Shown here piece after piece: positions 30,401-43,719 of a DNA stretch of 64,000 bases. The translations under genes were made by a program, and so were the position numbers. The first letter of the stretch is position 1. Each line of letters opens with the position of its first letter. The DNA is from Trichoplax adhaerens (taxonomy: Eukaryota; Placozoa; Uniplacotomia; Trichoplacea; Trichoplacidae). The notes below the pieces were generated by a model. The model had not been told where the DNA came from, ran no database searches, and saw only the letters and a program-made list of their open reading frames with translations. The stretch spans positions 5,747,535 through 5,811,534 of the forward strand of contig NW_002060949.1 in assembly GCF_000150275.1 (NCBI RefSeq). The letters run 5' to 3'.

Positions 30401-30953
30401 ATTCTGGATTTCGCGTACCAGAAGATGGCATTCCATCGTTTCCTATCATTTTAACTTTCCCAGAGACTCTCGATGTACGCCTATTTCATGACTTCTGATT
30501 TATTATATACGCATAAATATACATATGCGTAACTCAATCCGATCAGTTTGTTTATATGATAAAGTATCGTTTCATAAGTTTTCGATTTGCTTATCAACGA
30601 TATTGCATAACTCTAGGTTACCAAATGTAGCTACTGGAGTGATGTTTTCAGTATGCTGTCAAAGTATACTGATAAGTTAACAAATTCGGACACTGTCTTT
30701 CCACTTAAGAGTAACGTAAGAAGATTGCTAAAATTATTATATCTACTATCTCTGTTTGATGAACTGTTATCGCTTTCTAACACGAAACTAGATGCCTGTA
30801 ACTGACGATTACTATCAAATATACATATCATGTATCGAGCCGCGATATTATTTGGTAGTCGTTTTCGAACAAAAACGATTGGAAAAGATGGCTATGATTT
30901 CTAATTTTATATCAGGTAAAGATACCGTAAAACGTTTCTTACGTCTAAATTGA
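27493..30953 (+). CDS. KICS2: KICSTOR subunit 2 homologue (C12orf66 family), start exon not found
   Basis: KICS2 belongs to the lysosomal KICSTOR complex that recruits GATOR1 and restrains mTORC1 when nutrients are low. Exons: 27493-27578, 28080-28199, 28418-28575, 28765-28848, 29417-29470, 29562-29703, 29889-29966, 30102-30196, 30294-30474, 30617-30715, 30792-30953; about 419 residues visible. Similarities to the human protein: EKEKEFKQSN, EVRALAHLLSAHVEIAEWAFF, WLMDYFHLLLSK, TFYFYSTLGKYSEIND, GHGYSHPNSGFR, and EPRYYLVVVFEQKRLEKM. The order and splice phases are consistent, and the frame is open throughout. The exon at 27493 has no in-frame ATG and starts at a TAG acceptor in phase 1, so a short first exon is missing from this model. 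Splicing 28199 directly to 28418 leaves the protein slightly shorter there than human. It lies head-to-head with ACOX copy A. Confidence 0.87.
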
Positions 30954-31413
30954 ATAAATATTATGTTTATACTAATTAACGCTTTCAAATTCGTCTGAAC
31001 ATCAGATATTCTTTCCCAGGGAAAATATCAAAAACAATTTCATGCTTTAAAAAGTGTCTGATTAATTCTTCTACTATTTGGCAATACAATATGTGAAGAA
31101 TACAGATTTATATACTCGTACAATAATAAATTGAATCTCCTCTAAGTTAATAACATGATAGACTGTATCGTGCGTATAGTAAGTGCAATCAGGTACTATT
31201 TTGTGTAAGTTAATAAACCTGACATAACTGCCAGAAATTGGAAAGTTTTCAAATTTTATTTAACAATATACGTGTATGTATTTAAAAAGAGCAAAAGAAT
31301 CTTATATGCAAGAGCTAACCATCAATAATATAATTAGATTAGTGAATCTTATAGGTTACAAATAAAATTCAAGCCTTTCTACAATAGACGTCTTGAAAAA
31401 TGCAACATACCAA
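30954..31413. other. Duplicated 3' flank between KICS2 and ACOX copy B
   Basis: From about 30985 this matches the flanks at 21110 and 38158 (shared TTCAAATTCGTCTGAACAT). No gene; both neighbours end here convergently. Confidence 0.75.
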
Positions 31414-34400
31414 TTAAATTTTACTTTTTAAAATAGACCTTAAATATTTATGATAGCTTGAGTGAACCTATATACGATATAAAAAATTTATAGATATCGT
31501 TAATCTGATAAGGCCTACAATTTTCTAAAATTGTTCAAGTATAAATAAATTAACAAATAAAATCTTACGTCAGTTTTGTTTAGAGGAGCTCGCTTTGCCC
31601 AGTTATATAAGCGATTGTAAACGTCGCCATCGTACGCGCCTAGAGCAGAATTTAACGATTGATCTGCAAAAGCGAAAGCGTCTACTAAGCCTACTAAATT
31701 CGGCCGTAATTGCTTATAACAGTACTGGATTCGTTCTCGAACGAATTCCATTTGAGTTCCGGTAACAAAGCAATCCTATTTCGTAAATAAATAAATTTAA
31801 ATTTTATGTAAGGAAGTCGTATCTTTTAAAATATGCGTACTACTAACGGAATACCTCTAAGAATTCTCCACTATTATCTGCAATTCCATTCAAAGCGAAG
31901 ACAACGCCAAGCGTTAGTAGACTTTCTTTGATCTCCTTGCTACACTTTAATTGAGCAGTCGATTGAAAGAAATTTCGTGTAACAAAATAATAACAGTGCG
32001 CCTGCAAAAAATAATAGTTTCGAAAATTCGATATTCTGTCTTAACTTAACATATAGTATAATTACGATGCGTGTAGTAATTTTATCGTCGATGTAGGTAA
32101 CTAACCTTTGCACATCGAACAAACTCTATTCCTGAACGATTCATAGCTTCCGATGTGTCTAAACCTTGAGAGATTTGACTTTCCAAGAACTGAGCAGCGC
32201 TCTTGATTGTTCTATAATTCCCCAAAATATGACATTATAATAACTGAACACGTAGTTCTAGTATTGAATAATCGTTATACCTTTGAGCTCTATGTTCAAA
32301 AGCTTCCACAAGTAAAATAGGCTTCATCAGATCTTCTGGTGATTTAACCCCCCATCGAGCGCCAGGTAAAGGTTTAATCAGAATATACGACATACTTGAA
32401 GGAGTAATACTAGGTTGTCTGAAACATTTTAGTAAGAATCGTGCAGTCTGTAGATATAAAACAGTATTCTCTCCCTCGTAAGTACACGACGGTAGCCAAT
32501 CCTTATAAATCGATACGAGGCCGGAAGCTGCTGAAAAGCCATGGCCTCCGCAAGCTCTACGACATACCTAAATTTAGGTGATTATATAATTATTATTTTT
32601 CGTTAGGCCTATATCGATTTATGAAAAGGCAATAAAATAAAACAAACGTAAAGAAGAGAAAAGATAACCTCAATGCCAGATACAGACATCTCGGCAGTGA
32701 AAGCTTTCAAGCCCGAACTTATACCATGTAGCTGTAGATTTCAATTAATTATATATTTTATTAATTAGAAGAAAATCGTCGTATTTTCTTAAATAATAAT
32801 TTATTATACCTCTTGCAAAGCGCCAAGATGGCCCGATTCAATATCAGCATGAAGAGCATGATAAGTCGACATCATGTATCTAGCAATCCAAGCGAATGCA
32901 TACGCGGTAGCGAGTTGTGGAACTAGTTTATGCTGTTGAGTTACATAATCGATTATCTGCGGCTCTAGTTCACTAAAAATGGGTAGTAATGTGTTTACAG
33001 TTAGTATAATTTTATCGTTCTCCTCAAAAGCGATATGTTACAGAGTACAGCACCCTGGTTTGGCTTCCGTTTGTCGTCGTACACAACTGTATCGGATAGC
33101 AATAGTCGCTGCTTTTGATAGATTTGTAGCTGATCCAGCTACGATAGTCGCTCTAACAAGCACCATGGCACCGTAAGCTAATCTAGGATTGGCTGGTTTC
33201 CTGTAAGTTCCGTCTGGATAAACCTATTATGTACATGAGAGGATAATATACAGTATGGTTACGCAATGGCAGGTATTCGATCATCGAAGTCTAGTACTAG
33301 ATAAGTATATAGTCGCTTAGTACTTACTTGGGCATGTCTCATTAACATATTTTCGCGTGGAATTCTAACGTTATCCATTGCTAGAAAGCCATTGTCGTTA
33401 GTTTCTAAGCCGACTTTATTTCCGATATCTCCGACTGTTACACCAGGCATTGGTGAATGATCTTTCAAGCTGCGTAATTGAACAATGAATGAATGAAGAC
33501 CATAACACTGATTTTTGATGTATAACTGGGCCATTACGACAGCATGAGTAGAGGTTTTCCCGACTGTTAAAGGAATCCATAAATTCGATATGTGAAATCA
33601 ATGATTTTAACTTAACATAGTATATCGCAATTTATTATACTCTACATAGAATCACTTATCAAATATCAACTGATCGATTTACATAATTTTGTATTAATAC
33701 TAAATTAAACAATATCCGATATCGTATATTATAATTAATTAATAAATACGTACGACATCCAGGCCACCATTTAGTAGCTGTTAAAGTCGGCGTATTTAAA
33801 ACAAACTCTTCTCTTTTAGGATCGTAAGTCGATGTCGTCTCTAAGCCACGTATAAAGGTACCTAGATTTAAACCAACGAATACATGAAATTAATAATATT
33901 CTTTGTAAAATACTCTTCTAGAGGTAAAAGATTAGCGTAATGTATAATAATAATGTTAGGTTTTACCGTGGCCCAATTCAGTCTGTGCGTAAGTACCGAT
34001 GATTTTATAGTCATTCGCTAGAGGTAGCCATTTCTTACGTTGCTCGTCAGTACCTTGATCCTAAAATTATACAGAGTAAACATACAATCAAAAAATCTAA
34101 GTCTTAGGGTGACGATTATGAAACTATATAGCAAAGTCAGCGCACAGATAATTCTAACATTGTACTAATTAGGTGTAGAAGTCGTACACAGACTTTACGA
34201 GTAAAACGGTTGTTGTATAAATTTTAGCTAAAAGATCTGTAAAATTTAGAATATAGTTGATTCCTTGACTAGATTTAAATAATTTTTACAGCAATTATAA
34301 GGTTCGATCTGACGTCAAATTATCAAAAGATTTATATTCATTCAACTATTAAATGAATAAGGCTACGGAAGGTTAGGTAATATATTATACAAAGTAATCA

Positions 34401-35132
34401 TCATAACCAATTAACCATTGACACACGTACCCTAATGGTCGGTCTAAACATAGAATTATGTAATCCAATTGGTAAACTCTCACCAATAACACTGTGCAAA
34501 GTTATTTGAAAAGAAGAGGACACGAAGAAAAGAATGTGAAATAGTTATAAATATTAAATGTAATATGAAGTAGTAAGCAATCATTAAATTGAGCAATATC
34601 CTGTATCACATTAACATAAATGTAGTGTAATTCAGATAGGTATCGCTATATATTGTATTATAGTGACAGTACTATATTCGGACTTCAAGTATACAAAACG
34701 TACAATTATAATGAATTATCACGCTATACTGACTGTAATTTAACATACTTTAAAAACTATAACATAACGATGAAAAAAATTTTCTGGCACAAATACATTT
34801 ATAACTGCCATATACAAATACAATGCTAGTTTTCTGATCAATAATTGGCACGTAAACAGGTACAAAGCTACGAAAAATATAAATTCATATCATATTATGC
34901 TATTTAATGACTATGTTAAGTTATGTACTTTAACATGATCTTGTAGTCCTGAGGGTTTTCAATGTTATGCTCTTTAAGTACTTCAGACAATCTTTTAGAT
35001 TTCATCACACCATTACTGTATTTCTCTTCTCTGGATAAGAAATGGGAATCTTTATTGCCGAAGATAGGGTCATTCAGTATGATGGATTCTGCAAAAAGAA
35101 ATGTATGGGCTTAACTGTCTGCCTGTTTATTA

Positions 35133-35165
<33 letters not shown>

Positions 35166-36411
35166 TAATTATTAACAAGAAAGCAACAAGTATACGAAAT
35201 TGTGAATCGGTAGTAATTAAATTAAAGTACAAATAACAGAAGCAAAGTATTAAAAGAAAACATTATGCTCTGGTCATGGACTACTAGATGCACCAATATA
35301 ATTTAGTAGCTCATGCTCTAGCGTAGGATACTATAGTTTCGTCTTCCATAAAATGCTCCAGATAAACTATTTCCACAATTTACAAATTTAATGAATACGA
35401 TTTATGCAGTCGTTATAATAATCTACTTTAGTACATACCAGTACTGACAGTATGATTATATTGCGTCTGTAGAACATGCTACAATTCAATTTATACGCGT
35501 AAATATCCAATCCTGTATTTTAGCATATATCCGTTTGTGATACTGTAATAAGTAAGTTATACTCCAAACGTATAACTCGATACAAAATCATATTAAACAG
35601 ATAGGAAACTTAATGGATAATAACTAATTATAAATATCAATTCTAATGTCATACATCACTATTAATACTGATATCGCTGTCTGTAACGGTCTATTAACTA
35701 ATTTTGTCTATGTAAACATCAATATGGCCATCATGTCTAGAAGCTTCCATGAACATTCTAACTGTAGACCTAGAAAAAATAGAACTAATAAATCTTCCTT
35801 TTTTCTATCCCCACAATCAAACAGGGAAATACCGTACACAAGATGTTACTAAGGAAAGAAAGTTTTCTTCCTTTGCCTAAACTTGTGGTACTACTGTACT
35901 ATGGAAGAAAATTTGGAAAATGAACAGGAGATTTTGGCATTTCGGCCAGATTAACCAGATTAAATACATTTGATATCGAAATATACAAAGCAAGTATAGA
36001 ATCATATTGAGGAGGAAGTGACACAAGTTGTAACAGCTGCAGTTAGTACCGCAGCTAGAAATTAGGAGAAAAAGAAATAAATAAGCTTGCTCCTAAAATT
36101 GGTGATAACACACTACGCGTATGTCGGTGAAATGGCAAGACAGTATAAGAATATTATCATCTAAACCTAACAAGGCATGAAATCTCTTATATAGCTGCAC
36201 AAATGCGAGTCTGTAAATCATTTCAAACTTCGAATGGATTCCTAACTGCATATCATTCAATTTCTACAATGTACGCGTATTGTATAAACCAACCCAGATA
36301 TCGACGTCTTTCAGTCTTTTCACGTCCTCCATTAATGATATCAGTTAATTCTGCAACGATAAAAGTGCATTTTCTTCTCTCTCTGTCTAAATCGCTGCTA
36401 GGAGACGCCAT
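31414..36411 (-). CDS. ACOX1: Peroxisomal acyl-CoA oxidase, copy B
   Basis: Same reaction and architecture as copy A. Minus-strand exons: 36294-36411, 34929-35088, 34431-34491, 33967-34060, 33754-33861, 33328-33563, 33054-33223, 32810-32972, 32669-32731, 32281-32567, 32106-32211, 31855-32001, 31569-31775, 31414-31467. Every exon has the same length as in copy A, giving 657 residues with no visible lesion. Exons 4-14 and their introns are almost identical to copy A. Exon 2 has diverged strongly ([19 protein letters not shown] against [19 protein letters not shown]) and intron 1 carries a TA microsatellite. The end is SKI, with Arg-Ser before it where copy A has Lys-Pro. Catalytic region CTYEGENTV retained. 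Exon 3 reads [15 protein letters not shown]. Confidence 0.94.
35137..35163. repeat. (TA)n microsatellite in ACOX-B intron 1
   Basis: Uninterrupted TA run, absent from the matching introns of copies A and C. Confidence 0.9.
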
Positions 36412-37537
36412 GCTTGTGCTGCACTGGTGCAACTGAGTATGATAATATTCTAGCGAGTGGTATACTGTGTGATGACATACTCAGTTACGGTATATTTGGT
36501 CAATAGTTTTATTATCAAGTAAATGCGGTGACGGAAAATGCTCGTACTAAAGTCGAATCAATTAAATAAATAAATACAAATACAGGACAGCGATCCTTCC
36601 TGACGAGTGGAGCAATTCTTGGGATTAAGTGGAGCTACACTTTGATGAGCAAATGCTCAATAGTTCAACAATATACATATACTATCGTGTCGTAACAGTT
36701 TCTGCTTTACTTTCTTCGAATCCCTCGACATTAACGATATTATTGACATTACGGCTTGATGATAATTCCTACTGGACCTGATGTAACTCGCGATAGCAAC
36801 ATATAATTGGCCGTGAGCAAGGATTGGAGTTAGCAAATAAAGTCCAACTCTGCCAAAGCTTTGACACTAGGATTTGTTGATTGTAATAGTGAATGCTAAT
36901 CGAATCAGTAATTGTAGCCGTAAAAAATGAAACAGTAATAAGTAATCACTGGGTTTTAACTTCATTCGTAGCAAGATAACTGTTCTACCATGATGTACTC
37001 TCTCGGCAACAACCACTCCTTGAATCATAAACTGATACATGCTGTTCTTTTCAATCGCGCCGTTCAGAACAGCACATGTTTTATCTAAATTCTCCAACAC
37101 CATACTTAATAATTTTCAGCCGTAGCTTATGCGGTGATATGGCCCGAAAGTTCAAGGAGTTCAGATATTCACACAGAATTCTATTTTCTACGCTTCCTTT
37201 GTCGGCACCATTGATGCTTGTATGCTCATGAATGTCACTAGGAATTTGTGAATCGATTTCGTTATTTATATTTTAGGTCTTCTACTTCTTCAATACAATC
37301 ACCAGGGTATTTATATGAATAGTGGACTTCCGTTAAAAATTTTGGCCATTATAATTGATTGAAGAACTAAACCAGTGCTAAAATTGACTCGCTATCATAA
37401 TCGTATTATAGTACATACAACTGACTTAAGTATAAAATACTATTGCGTCACAAGGTCTAAAATGGAACAAGCCAGCATTGTTTTAATGCTATTTGACCGC
37501 AATATAATCATCTATTGCTTTAGGATAGCACCTTAAG
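36412..37537. other. Intergenic between ACOX copy B and KICS2 remnant
   Basis: The 5' flank of copy B resembles copy C next to the start (TTGTGCTGC, TTGCAACTGAGTA) more than copy A. The stretch at about 37367-37525 is a diverged copy of 27057-27230. A 78-codon minus-strand frame (36867-37103) was not recognised. Confidence 0.55.
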
Positions 37538-38110
37538 CATATGGCAAAAAATGTCAATTTGTTCATGGATATTCCCATCCAAATTCTGGATCTCGCATAC
37601 CGAAAGATAGATTTCCATCGTTTCCTATCATTTTTAACTTTTCAGAGACTCGATGTAAGCCTGTTAGATAACTTCTGATTTACTATATACGCATAAATGT
37701 ACATATATGCAGCTCAATTCGATCATTTCATAAGTTTTCGATTTGCTCGTCACTCATAATTGCATAACTCTAGGTTACCAAATGTAGTTACTATAGTGAC
37801 ATTTTCAGTATGCGGCCAAACTACACTGATAAGTTAACAAATTTGGACACTAACTTTTTACTTAATAGTAAGGTAAGAAGATTACTAAAGTTATAATATC
37901 TACTATCTCTATTGAACTAGTCCCTTGTCTCTATTTAATGAAACTGTTATCATTTTCTAACACGAAACTAAATGGCTATAACTGACGACTATTATCAGAT
38001 ATATATCATGTATCGAGCCGCGATATTATTTAGTTGTCGTTTTCGAACATGATTGAAAAAAATGGCTATAATTTCTAATTTTATGTCAGGTGAAGATACC
38101 ATAAAATGTC
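37538..38110 (+). pseudogene. KICS2: Decayed KICS2 remnant (3' exons only)
   Basis: Matches three 3' exons of the intact gene. 37545-37655 corresponds to the exon at 30294-30474 (GTTCATGGATATTCCCATCC), with indels that break frame. 37775-37875 corresponds to 30617-30715, and 37970-38110 to 30792-30953 (ATGTATCGAGCCGCGATATT), with a shortened lysine-rich segment. Sequence matching 27240 to about 30360, that is all 5' and middle exons, is absent: the block resembling 27057-27230 lies only about 20 bases upstream. This is a copy made with the ACOX unit and then gutted by a roughly 3-kb internal deletion plus small indels. Confidence 0.85.
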
Positions 38111-38538
38111 TCTTACATCTTGCATTAAACAAGTATTATATTTATACTAATATTGATGGATTCAAATTCGTCTGAACATAAGATACTGTTCCCAGGAAAA
38201 CTATCAAAGACAGTTTCGTGCTTTAAATGTGTTTGGTTAATTCTTCTACCACTTGACAATATGTGGAGAATATAGATTTATAGCAATCAGGAATTATTTT
38301 GCATATACTAATCAATCCGATATGACAGCCAGAAATTGGAAAGTTTTCAAATTTTATTTAACCGTATACTCGTACATGTATGTATTTTAAAAAGAGTAAA
38401 AGGTCATATGCAAGAGCTGGCCATCAATAATATAATTAGATTAGTGAATCTTATAGGTTTAAAATAAAGTTCATGTAATGTAAATTAACTTATAAAGCTT
38501 TCATGCAATAGATGTCTTAAAAAAAAGTAACATACCAA
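38111..38538. other. Duplicated 3' flank of ACOX copy C
   Basis: Third copy of the flank seen at 21110 and 30985, with a single copy of the 200-bp unit at about 38280-38490. No gene. Confidence 0.75.
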
Positions 38539-41500
38539 TTAAATTTTACTTTTTAAAATAGGCTTTAAATATTTATGATAGCTTGAGTGAACCTATATAC
38601 GATATAAAAAATTTATAGATATCGTTAATCTGATAAGGCCTACAATTTTCTAAAATTGTTCAAGTATAAATAAATTAACAAATAAAATCTTACGTCAGTT
38701 TTGTTGAGAGGAGCTCGCTTTGCCCAGTTATATAAGCGATTGTAAACGTCGCCATCGTACGCGCCTAGAGCAGAATTTAACGATTGATCTGCAAAAGCGA
38801 AAGCGTCTACTAAGCCTACTAAATTCGGCCGTAATTGCTTATAACAGTACTGGATTCGTTCTCGAACGAATTCCATTTGAGTTCCGGTAACAAAGCCATC
38901 CTATTTCGTAAATAAATAAATTTAAATTTTATGTAAGGAAGTCGTATCTTTTAAAATATGCGTACTACTAACGGAATACCTCTAAGAATTCTCCACTATT
39001 ATCTGCAATTCCATTCAAAGCGAAGACAACGCCAAGCGTTAGTAGACTTTCTTTGATCTCCTTGCTACACTTTAATAGAGCAGTCGATTGAAAGAAATTT
39101 CGTGTAACAAAATAATAACAGTGCGCCTGCAAAAAATAATAGTTTCGAAAATTCGATATTCTGTCTTAACTTAACATATAGTATAATTACGATGCGTGTA
39201 GTAATTTTATCGTCGATGTAGGTAACTAACCTTTGCACATCGAACAAACTCTATTCCTGAACGATTCATAGCTTCCGATGTGTCTAAACCTTGAGAGATT
39301 TGACTTTCCAAGAACTGAGCAGCGCTCTTGATTGTTCTATAATTCCCCAAAATATGACATTATAATAACTGAACACGTAGTTCTAGTATTGAATAATCGT
39401 TATACCTTTGAGCTCTATGTTCAAAAGCTTCCACAAGTAAAATAGGCTTCATCAGATCTTCTGGCGATTTAACCCCCCATCGAGCGCCAGGTAAAGGTTT
39501 AATCAGAATATACGACATACTTGAAGGAGTAACACTAGGTTGTCTGAAACATTTTAGTAAGAATCGTGCAGTCTGTAGATATAAAACAGTATTCTCTCCC
39601 TCGTAAGTACACGACGGTAGCCAATCCTTATAAATCGATACAAGGCCGGAAGCTGCTGAAAAGCCATGGCCTCCGCAAGCTCTACGACATACCTAAATTT
39701 AGGTGATTATATAATTATTATTTTTCGTTAGGCCTATATCGATTTATGAAAAGGCAATAAAATAAAACAAACGTAAAGAAGAGAAAAGATAACCTCAATG
39801 CCAGATACAGACATCTCGGCAGTGAAAGCTTTCAAGCCCGAACTTATACCATGTAGCTGTAGATTTCAATTAATTATATATTTTATTAATTAGAAGAAAA
39901 TCGTCGTATTTTCTTAAATAATAATTTATTATACCTCTTGCAAAGCGCCAAGATGGCCCGATTCAATATCAGCATGAAGAGCATGATAAGTCGACATCAT
40001 GTATCTAGCAATCCAAGCGAATGCATACGCGGTAGCGAGTTGTGGAACTAGTTTATGCTGTTGAGTTACATAATCGATTATCTGCGGCTCTAGTTCACTA
40101 AAAATGGGTAGTAATGTGTTTATAGTTAGTATAATTTTATCGTTCTCCTCAAAAGCGATATGTTACAGAGTACAGCACCCTGGTTTGGCTTCCGTTTGTC
40201 GTCGTACACAACTGTATCGGATAGCAATAGTCGCTGCTTTTGATAGATTTGTAGCTGATCCAGCTACGATAGTCGCTCTAACAAGCACCATGGCACCGTA
40301 AGCTAATCTAGGATTGGCTGGTTTCCTGTAAGTTCCGTCTGGATAAACCTATTATGTACATGAGAGGATAATATACAGTATGGTTACGCAATGGCAGGTA
40401 TTCGATCATCGAAGTCTAGTACTAGATAAGTATATAGTCGCTTAGTACTTACTTGGGCATGTCTCATTAACATATTTTCGCGTGGAATTCTAACGTTATC
40501 CATTGCTAGAAAGCCATTGTCGTTAGTGTCATAGCCGACTTTATTTCCGATATCTCCGACTGTTACACCAGGCATTGGTGAATGATCTTTCAAGCTGCGT
40601 AATTGAATAATGAATGAATGTAAGCCATAACACTGATTTTTGATGTATAACTGGGCCATTACGACAGCATGAGTAGAGGTTTTCCCGACTGTTAAAGGAA
40701 TCCATAAATTCGATATGTGAAATCAATGATTTAACTTAACATAGCATATCGCAGTTTATTATACTCTACATAGAATCAGTTATCAAATATCAACTGATCG
40801 ATTTACATAATTTTGTATTAATACTAAATTAAACAATATCCGATATCGTATATTATAATTAATTAATAAATACGTACGACATCCAGGCCACCATTTAGTA
40901 GCTGTTAAAGTCGGCGTATTTAAAACAAACTCTTCTCTTTTAGGATCGTAAGTCGATGTCGTCTCTAAGCCACGTATAAAGGTACCTAGATTTAAACCAA
41001 CGAATACATGAAATTAATAATATTCTTTGTAAAATAATCTTCTAGAGGTAAAAGATTAGCGTAACGTATAATAATAATTTTAGGTTTTACCGTGGCCCAT
41101 TTCAGTCTGTGCGTAAGTACCGATGATTTTATAGTCATTCGCTAGAGGTAGCCATTTCTTACGTTGCTCGTCAGTACCTTGATCCTAAAATTATACAGAG
41201 TAAACATACAATCAAAAAATCTAAGTCTTAGGATGACGATTTATGAAGCTATATAACGAAATTAGCGTATAGATAATTCTAACATTGTACTAAATAGGTG
41301 TGATAGTCGTACACAGACTTTACGAGTAAAACGGTTGTTGTATAAATTTTAGCTAAAAGATCTGTAAAATTTAGAATATAGTTGATTCCTTGACTAGATT
41401 TTAATGATTTTATAGTAATCATAAGAATCGATCTGACGTCAAGTTGTACAAGAGATTATATAAATTATATACACTCAACTAAAAGTGTAACGCCATCGAA

Positions 41501-43665
41501 GGTTAGGAAATACATTATATAAAATAATCATGATGACCATTGACACACGTACCCTAATGGTTGGTTTAAACATAGAATTGTGCAATGCAATTGGCAGGTT
41601 CTCGTTGATAACACTGTGCAATGCAAGTTATTTTAAAGAGAAAAGGACACGAAGAAAAGAGTGTGAAATAGTTATAAATATTAAATTTAATATGAAGTAC
41701 TAAGCAATTAATAAATTGAGCAATATCCTACATCATGTTAACATCAAAGTAGTGTAATTCGACATATATTATAATTATCAGCCTATACTGTACCATGGAC
41801 TACTAGAAGAGGTTCTCTTCTAGTAGTCCATGCCTTTACTGACTGTAATTTAATATACTGCACTTTATGAAGTATAGCAATATGATTAATAAAATATACT
41901 AACACAAATACAGTTACAACTGTCCTATAGTATGCTAGTTGCCTCATCAACAATTAGGATACCAACAAGTATAAAAGCTACGAAAAATACAAATTTATGT
42001 TAGTATATGCTATTTAATGACCAAGTTAAGCTATGTACCCTAGTAAGATCTGGTACTCCTGAGGGTTTTCAATATTATGCTCTTTAAGTACTTCAACCAA
42101 TTTGACAGCTTTCTTCACAGCATCACTGTACTTCTCTTCTCTGGATAGGAAATAGTAATCTTCATTGCTGAAGATGGGCTCCTTCATAACGAGGGATTCT
42201 GCAAAGAGAAATGTAAGAGCTTAATTATCTACTTATTCCTTCTTAATTAACAGAAAGCAACAGGTATGCGACGTTGAGAATCGGTAATAATCAGGATTTC
42301 ATGAAATGCTCCAGATAAGCTATTTCCACGATTTACAAATTACAAAGAAATGATGTAAAGCTTTTCGTGAAAATAGACTGGCTCCTAGTATATATCCGTT
42401 ATCATGTGCCTAAATCTGTTTCATGGATACGATTTATACAGTCGTTATAATAATCTATTTTACTGGATACTGGCATTGTGATTATATCTGTTGAACATGC
42501 TGCAATTCAATTTGTACGCGTAAATATTCAGTCCTGTATTTTAGCAAGTATCTGATTGTGATAGCGTAATAAATAAGTTCTACACTAAACAGGTAGGAAA
42601 CTCAATGGATGATAAATAAATATCAATTATGGGGTCCTACACTACTGCACTATTGATGAACACTGAGATCTGTAATACGATCGAGATACGGTGATATAAC
42701 ATTATTCATTCAGTAGATATGCGCTTCAGGAACATTTTTGAAATTTGATCATGACAATATAAAAGAAGGATATCATTTTTAGACATCGAAATGGTAAAAA
42801 TACGTCTATAGCTGATAAAGGATCGATTTAACTTAATAGAGACATATTGCTATCTGCAACTGTCTATTGAATAATTTGTCCATATAAATATCAACATGAC
42901 CATCATGTCGAGAGCTTTGATGAACATTGTATAGTGTACTGTACAACACGGTATACAATAATAAGCGCATCCACTCTAATAGCCAGCGCCCATAGAAATG
43001 AAAAAGGAACTAATTAATCTTGAATTTTTTTCTATTCCCACGATCAAACAGGGAAATACAGTACAGTAGTCAAAATAATGTGTTGTGACGGAAGAGAATT
43101 TTCTTCCTCTGCTTCTATCTGTGGCACTACGTTACTGTGGAAGAAAATTTGGAGATGAGCGTGAGATTTTTTTCGGCAAGAGTACATACTGTACAGTAAA
43201 GTAATGAGTAAGTGAATACGTGTGATGCAGTGAATCCATGATAGAATCATACTGAGTACAGAAGAACTGACCAGGTGACAGTAGGCTCTACCTCCATAGC
43301 CGTCGAAAGGTGTGACTACAAGGCAGTATAACAATATTATCCTCGAAATCGAATAAGGTAAGAAATGTCGATGGAGATGCATTACTATACTAAGCAATTG
43401 GGAATACTGCATTTACAATAAGGTACAGTAGAGTCTGGATTCAACGCCTCGCCGCAACAATGTGGGAGTTGTGCAAAATCAATCCAAATTTGATATGGAT
43501 GGCAAATCATTCAAGTTGTACAATGTACGTGTATTGTATAAACCAACCCAGATATCGGCGTCTTTCGGTTTTTTTCCGTCCTCCATTAACGATATCCGTT
43601 AGTTCTGCAACGTTAAAAGTGCATTTTCTTCTCTCGCGGTCTAGATCGCTGCTAGGAGACGCCAT
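38539..43665 (-). CDS. ACOX1: Peroxisomal acyl-CoA oxidase, copy C
   Basis: Third tandem gene, same reaction. Minus-strand exons: 43548-43665, 42039-42198, 41553-41613, 41091-41184, 40878-40985, 40453-40688, 40179-40348, 39935-40097, 39794-39856, 39406-39692, 39231-39336, 38980-39126, 38694-38900, 38539-38592. Exon lengths equal those of copies A and B, and the frame is open over 657 residues ending in SKI. Exons 4-14 are near-identical to the other two; a local difference is [11 protein letters not shown] where A and B read [11 protein letters not shown]. Intron 1 is about 1.35 kb. The intron between exons 2 and 3 contains an 18-bp perfect inverted repeat. A GG instead of AA at the exon 2 donor edge changes one junction residue. 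Promoter-proximal sequence is full of GTAC palindromes. Confidence 0.94.
41794..41832. repeat. Perfect 18-bp inverted repeat with 3-base loop
   Basis: CATGGACTACTAGAAGAG at 41794-41811 is exactly complementary to 41815-41832, separated by GTT. It lies in the intron between exons 2 and 3 of ACOX copy C and is absent from copies A and B at that place. It could be a minimal foldback or MITE remnant. Confidence 0.95.
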
Positions 43666-43719
43666 ACTTGTGCTGCGCTGTTGCAACTGAGTAACGAAGA
43701 CTCGCCAAGGCGGATCAGG

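Noticed and set aside
43044-43412. 122-codon minus-strand frame in ACOX-C intron 1
   Set aside because: Composition looks random and the matching introns of A and B do not keep it open.
14282-43665. ECHDC3 and the ACOX array as a functional fatty-acid gene cluster
   Set aside because: Unrelated genes lie between them, orientations differ, and ECHDC3 lacks hydratase residues; proximity is probably accidental.
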